Shown here piece after piece: positions 7,477-10,891 of a DNA stretch of 10,891 nucleotides. The stretch's first letter is position 1, and every line of letters starts with the position of its first letter. Origin of the DNA: a bacterium (GTDB lineage Bacteria; JAGOBX01); contig JAKPEO010000122.1 in assembly GCA_029551925.1 (NCBI GenBank), positions 1 through 10,891 of the forward strand. Direction: 5' to 3'. The notes below the pieces were generated by a model. It was not told the DNA's origin. It worked only from the letters and a program-made list of their open reading frames with translations, and did not search any database. Position numbers and translations under genes: made by a program.

Positions 7477-7506
7477 TTGACAAACTATTTTTTTTTAAGG
7501 TATTAT
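7477..7506 (+). promoter_or_regulatory. Sigma70-type promoter of the glycosyltransferase cassette
   Basis: Consensus TTGACA (7477-7482) and TATTAT (7501-7506) are 18 bases apart, and the spacer holds a T9 run (7488-7496). Transcription would start near 7513. This places the translation start downstream, at 7542, rather than at the upstream in-frame ATG-like codons. Confidence 0.65.
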
Positions 7507-7541
7507 TTACATTTATGTTAATTGATTTTCCTACAATATTA

Positions 7542-8600
7542 ATGAGTAAAAATATTGGCTTAGACTTTTCGCCGTTAATGACAGATACAGTTGGTGGGAT
7601 TCCAACCTATATTAAAAATTTATCAACTAATTTGGCAAACTTTAACTCTGATTTAAAATATTTTCAATGTTATAAATTCTCGCGATTAAAAAAATTTTGG
7701 AAATTATATCCGAAACCGAAAAATTTTAAACGAATATTTTATGATAAAAATTTTGTAAAGCCATTAAAAAAATTAAATGTTTTTCACGGCACTGCTGAAT
7801 GGTTACCGCTTAAATTAACAAATATTCCAAAAATAATTACTATTCACGACACACGCGGACTTGATAATGATATATCATTAGAAAAAAGATATGATGTAAA
7901 ATATGCTGCAATAAAATATGCAGCTAATATTATTGTGACTGTTACATATACAATAAAAAATGAATTACTTAATAAAATTAAAAATCTTGATGAAAAAAAA
8001 ATTAAAGTAATCCATTCAGGATATAATGAAAATTTTAAAAACATTTCTGATATTTCAAAAAAAGAACAGATTTTATTTGTAGGGACAATAGCAAAGAATA
8101 AAAATGTTATTGGTCTTATTCAAGCATTTAAGATTGTAAATGAAAAGTATAAAGATATTAAATTAATAATATGCGGTCAAGCAACAGATAAAGAATATTA
8201 TAATGAATTAAAAACATTTATTTGTAATAATTCACTTGAAAAAAAAATTGAATTTATTTATAATGCTGATAATGAGGATTTATTAAAATTATATAATGAA
8301 TCATTGATATTTATCTTACCTTCATTTTATGAAGGTTTTGGCTTGCCAGTTTTAGAAGCACAAGCTTGTGGTTGCCCTGTAATTATATCAGAACAACCAG
8401 CATTATTAGAAATAACTAATAATAGCGCAATAAAAAGTAAAATTGGTGATGTTAATGATTTAGCAGAGAAAATAATGGCTTTATTAAATAATGAAACTTT
8501 ACAACAGAAACTAATAAAATCCGGATTTGAAAATATCAAAGCATTTTCGTGGAAAATAACAGCAGAAAAATATATTGACTTATATAAAAGTTTAATTTAA
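7542..8600 (+). CDS. GT4-family (GT-B fold) glycosyltransferase
   Basis: The 352-residue product begins MSKNIGLDFSPL, then TVGGIPTYIKNL (about residues 17-28), the glycine-rich N-terminal loop of GT-B enzymes. The middle has NVFHGTAEWLPL and IITIHD. The C-terminal half has ILFVGTIAKNKNVIGLIQAF and the signature EGFGLPVLEAQACG with the E264-x7-E272 pair that binds the nucleotide-sugar donor. This is the Glycos_transf_1 domain of retaining GT4 enzymes; donor and acceptor sugars cannot be predicted. It would act in the cytoplasm on a lipid-linked glycan or a protein. The start at 7542 is preferred because the promoter at 7477-7506 lies inside the longer open frame beginning at 7434; an ATG at 7515 is also in frame. 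No clear Shine-Dalgarno is present. It is first of three co-directional genes. Confidence 0.9.
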   Translation: MSKNIGLDFSPLMTDTVGGIPTYIKNLSTNLANFNSDLKYFQCYKFSRLKKFWKLYPKPKNFKRIFYDKNFVKPLKKLNVFHGTAEWLPLKLTNIPKIITIHDTRGLDNDISLEKRYDVKYAAIKYAANIIVTVTYTIKNELLNKIKNLDEKKIKVIHSGYNENFKNISDISKKEQILFVGTIAKNKNVIGLIQAFKIVNEKYKDIKLIICGQATDKEYYNELKTFICNNSLEKKIEFIYNADNEDLLKLYNESLIFILPSFYEGFGLPVLEAQACGCPVIISEQPALLEITNNSAIKSKIGDVNDLAEKIMALLNNETLQQKLIKSGFENIKAFSWKITAEKYIDLYKSLI

Positions 8601-8631
8601 AATTAAAAAAATTTTTATTTTTTTTAATTTT
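8599..8631. repeat. AT-only inverted repeat between the glycosyltransferase and methyltransferase genes
   Basis: Positions 8599-8611 pair perfectly with 8619-8631 around a 7-base loop, and every pair is A-T. It fills most of the 38-base gap. Such a weak stem could pause RNA polymerase but is a poor terminator; it may also be chance in AT-rich spacer. Confidence 0.4.
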
Positions 8632-8638
8632 TAAAAAT

Positions 8639-9391
8639 ATGTTTCCTAAATTTCTTAAGAAAAAAGATTTAATACAATATGAGCCAAGTAATGACCCTCC
8701 AAAAAGTTTGATATCAAAAGAAGAAGTTATAAGATTAGTTAATTCTGTTCCTTTTTGGTGGCATAAAATAGAAGTAGGCTATGGATTATTAACTCCCGGA
8801 CATCAGGGGGGGATAAATAATAAATTAGCAACTTATGAAACTTTACAAAGAATTAAAATGCCAAAAGATTTAAGTGGAAAAAAAGTATTAGATATTGGAA
8901 CTTGGGATGGATATTTTAGTTTTGAAGCAGAAAAAAGGGGCGCTAAAGAAATATTAGCAATTGATAATCATTATAGATTAGAAAAAAATATAGGAAGTAG
9001 CGGTTTTGAAATTGCTAAAAAAATATTGGCTTCCAAAGTGAAATATAAAATATTGGATGTATATGACATTTCCCCTGAAAAAATTGGCTATTTTGATGTT
9101 GTTTTATTTCTTGGTGTTTTATATCATCTTAAACATCCACTATTAGCCTTGGAAATGATATCTAATATTACTAATAATTTAATGATTTTAGAAACTTATT
9201 ATGTTAATAAATATGAAAAAGATATGATTGGAATTTTTTATGAAAAAAATGAATTAAATGATGATTCAACAAACTGGTGGGGTTTTAATAAAAAATGTTT
9301 AGAAGCATTAATAAGAACAGCAGGATTTAAAAAAGTAGAAATAATTTCTGAAGTTAGTGATAGGATTTGTTTTCACTGTTATAAAAATTAG
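8639..9391 (+). CDS. CmoB-like SAM-dependent methyltransferase (class I, Methyltransf_9 type)
   Basis: The 250-residue protein has an N-terminal stretch with VPFWWHKIEVGYGLLTPGHQ (about residues 37-56). The SAM-binding motif VLDIGTWDGYFSFEAEKRGA starts at V83, and the acidic end of strand 2 is in AIDNHYR. The post-motif region is YFDVVLFLGVLYHLKHP (D153 and on), with NWWGFNKKCLEALIRTAGF near the C-terminus. These are hallmarks of the CmoB-like group. E. coli CmoB (about 323 residues) modifies tRNA wobble uridine, but this shorter form lies between two glycosyltransferases, and such relatives occur in polysaccharide clusters. O-methylation or capping of a glycan is therefore more likely than tRNA modification; that is inference. 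The next gene starts 12 bases after its TAG. The coding sequence looks poorer in GC-rich codons than the genes left of ssrA. Confidence 0.85.
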   Translation: MFPKFLKKKDLIQYEPSNDPPKSLISKEEVIRLVNSVPFWWHKIEVGYGLLTPGHQGGINNKLATYETLQRIKMPKDLSGKKVLDIGTWDGYFSFEAEKRGAKEILAIDNHYRLEKNIGSSGFEIAKKILASKVKYKILDVYDISPEKIGYFDVVLFLGVLYHLKHPLLALEMISNITNNLMILETYYVNKYEKDMIGIFYEKNELNDDSTNWWGFNKKCLEALIRTAGFKKVEIISEVSDRICFHCYKN

Positions 9392-9403
9392 GTAATTTGG
9401 ATT

Positions 9404-10891
9404 ATGTCAAATAATTTATCAATAATTGTTATTTCAGGAAATTTTAATAATAAAACTTTTAAAGAATGTATTAAATCATTAAATAAATATAAAGAACCAT
9501 CGCGAGTTGAAATTATAGCTATAGAAGCCGGAATAAGACCAGATTTTAATCATTCAAAAGAATTAAATAGAGCATTAAAAATTGTTGATTATGAAAATAT
9601 TTTGATAATTGATGATGATATAATTTTTTTACCTGGGTGGTTTAAAAACTATTTAAAAATTATAGAAAACGATTACGAAAAAAAAATCGGAATTATCGGA
9701 GCAACACTATTTAATAATAAAGGAAAAATTATTCATACAGGCGGATTGATTTCTCCGCAATATTTTGGATATGAAATTGGCGAAACTATTCAAGGAATAA
9801 TAGAACGAGATTATGTTGCAAGCGCATTTATGTTTATTCGTCGTGATTTGATTAATAAAATAAAATTTGATGAAAACCTAAAAAAATATGGAATGGATTC
9901 TGATTTATGTTTTCAAGCAAGACAATTAGGTTATAAAGTTGTATGTTCAGGCGATATAAAAGCAATACATAATATAAATTCAACAAAAAAAAAAATAGGT
10001 AATCTTAATATATTATTACAAGATGATAAAAAATATTTTTATAAAAAATGGAAATATCCTTATGTAACAAATGAAAAATATATTGCAATTACAAGACGCG
10101 GAGTTATTTATCCTACCTTCGCTTGTAATATTAATTGTGAATTTTGTTATTATAAATTTAAACATGATACTTTTCACAGACCAATAGATGAAGTAAAAAA
10201 AGAATTAGATTTATACAAAAATTTTTATGGATTAGAATATATTGACATTAGCGGCGGTGAACCAACAATCTATAAAAATATCGAAGAAATGGTAGAATAT
10301 TGCAATAAAATTGATTTAAAACCAACAATTATTACAAATGGTCAATTACCAGATAAAATTGAAAAACTAATAAAAGTCGGTGTTGAAGATATTTTAATAA
10401 GTTTTCATGATATTGAAGATTATTATAATAAAATTACTTATACTAAAAATGGTTATGAAAAATTATTGAAAACTATTGATATAATGAAAATAAATAATTT
10501 TACATTTAGAACAAATACAACATTAACAAAAGAAAATATGCAGCGTCTCCCCAAAATAGCGGAAAAGTTAGGCAAAGAAATAAAACCGAGAATAGTTAAT
10601 TTTATATGTTTTAATCCACATCCCGGAACAGAATGGGGTAAAATTGATAATCAAGTAGAAATATCTTTCCAAGCAAAATATACTGATATTTCCCCATATT
10701 TAAAAGAAGCAATAAATATCTTAGATGAATATAATATCTTTGTAAATGTAAGATATTTTCCATTATGTTGTTTAGTTGGTTATGAAAAACATATTTGTAA
10801 TTTTCATCAATGGCAATGGGACCCATACGAATGGGATTTGCGGTCAGGACTTAAGTTATCAAAGAAATATTGGGCACAAAAACTTTCAATA
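9404..10891 (+). CDS. GT2-family glycosyltransferase fused to a radical SAM domain, 3' end cut by window edge
   Basis: One frame stays open for 496 codons from ATG 9404 to the window edge. Residues about 5-190 are a GT-A fold GT2 domain: LSIIVISGNFNNKTF, IIDDDI (D70-D72, the metal/nucleotide-binding acidic cluster), GWFKNYLK, VASAFMFIRRDL, and GMDSDLCFQARQLGYKV (D165/D167 region). From about 225 a radical SAM domain begins: C241-x3-C245-x2-C248 (PTFACNINCEFCYYKF) for the 4Fe-4S cluster, and ISGGEPT (G284-P287) for SAM contacts. The stretch RYFPLCCLVGYEKHICNFHQ near the end carries extra cysteines that could ligate an auxiliary cluster. There is almost no linker between the domains. It follows a methyltransferase by 12 bases in the same cassette. 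A role in building and radically modifying a surface glycan or glycopeptide is inferred; the substrate is unknown. Confidence 0.88.
   Translation, partial: MSNNLSIIVISGNFNNKTFKECIKSLNKYKEPSRVEIIAIEAGIRPDFNHSKELNRALKIVDYENILIIDDDIIFLPGWFKNYLKIIENDYEKKIGIIGATLFNNKGKIIHTGGLISPQYFGYEIGETIQGIIERDYVASAFMFIRRDLINKIKFDENLKKYGMDSDLCFQARQLGYKVVCSGDIKAIHNINSTKKKIGNLNILLQDDKKYFYKKWKYPYVTNEKYIAITRRGVIYPTFACNINCEFCYYKFKHDTFHRPIDEVKKELDLYKNFYGLEYIDISGGEPTIYKNIEEMVEYCNKIDLKPTIITNGQLPDKIEKLIKVGVEDILISFHDIEDYYNKITYTKNGYEKLLKTIDIMKINNFTFRTNTTLTKENMQRLPKIAEKLGKEIKPRIVNFICFNPHPGTEWGKIDNQVEISFQAKYTDISPYLKEAINILDEYNIFVNVRYFPLCCLVGYEKHICNFHQWQWDPYEWDLRSGLKLSKKYWAQKLSI
9985..9995 (+). repeat. A11 homopolymer at the GT2/radical SAM boundary
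   Basis: Eleven A residues span codons T194-K195-K196-K197-I198, right after the GT2 core. The current length keeps the fusion in frame. One A fewer gives TAG directly after the lysines, and one A more gives AAT AGG TAA. Confidence 0.85.

Noticed and set aside
7434-7541. Upstream extension of the GT4 gene starting at 7434
   Set aside because: The extension covers the palindrome and the -35/-10 promoter, and the family N-terminus begins at about MSKNIGLDF (7542).
8599-8631. AT-only inverted repeat as an intrinsic terminator
   Set aside because: The stem has no G/C pairs and the downstream genes are closely spaced in the same direction, so termination there is unlikely.
10611-10826. Minus-strand open frame at the right end
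   Set aside because: It is antisense to the radical SAM domain, which stays open and has its own conserved residues.

Overview
The window looks like a chromosomal piece of an AT-rich, flagellated, diderm bacterium. Export-apparatus genes (fliQ, fliR, flhB) show motility. A signal-peptide-bearing beta-barrel porin that ends in Phe shows an outer membrane. A complete ssrA (tmRNA) gene shows a normal bacterial background. The FlhB N-terminus (WF, AE, EGRTEEPT) resembles forms I associate with spirochaetes and some other deep diderm lineages. The lineage cannot be settled from this sequence. A- and T-runs are common, and few genes have a clear Shine-Dalgarno site.

Layout. Bases 1-2834 are read on the minus strand: fliQ, fliR and flhB are packed together (fliR and flhB overlap by 23 bases). 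After a roughly 190-base gap comes the 5' part of a winged-helix regulator that runs off the left edge. The gap holds a good sigma70-type promoter for the regulator and a run of hairpins that would form its leader RNA. From 3000 everything reads on the plus strand. A DcaP-like porin is split by one extra A in an A10 run, and 27 bases later comes a large 7-TM hybrid sensor kinase with PAS, HisKA, HATPase, receiver and HPt domains. A gene-free stretch (6718-6933) leads to ssrA (6934-7285), which has four recognisable pseudoknots and encodes the tag ANENLALAA. Then come a perfect 24-base palindrome, a strong promoter with a T9 run in its spacer, and a three-gene cassette: a GT4 glycosyltransferase, a CmoB-like methyltransferase, and a GT2 glycosyltransferase fused to a radical SAM domain (open at the right edge).

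How the genes fit together. The left half serves flagellar export and envelope sensing or permeability. The right half looks like an accessory surface-glycan or glycoconjugate modification cassette placed directly after ssrA. The most unusual item is the GT2-radical SAM fusion. An A11 run lies at its domain boundary, and a shift of one base in either direction gives a stop codon almost at once, so slippage would release a free GT2 domain. With the broken A10 porin and the T9 promoter spacer, this raises the possibility of homopolymer-based variation of surface functions. Ordinary AT-rich drift or sequencing error in the porin must be excluded first.
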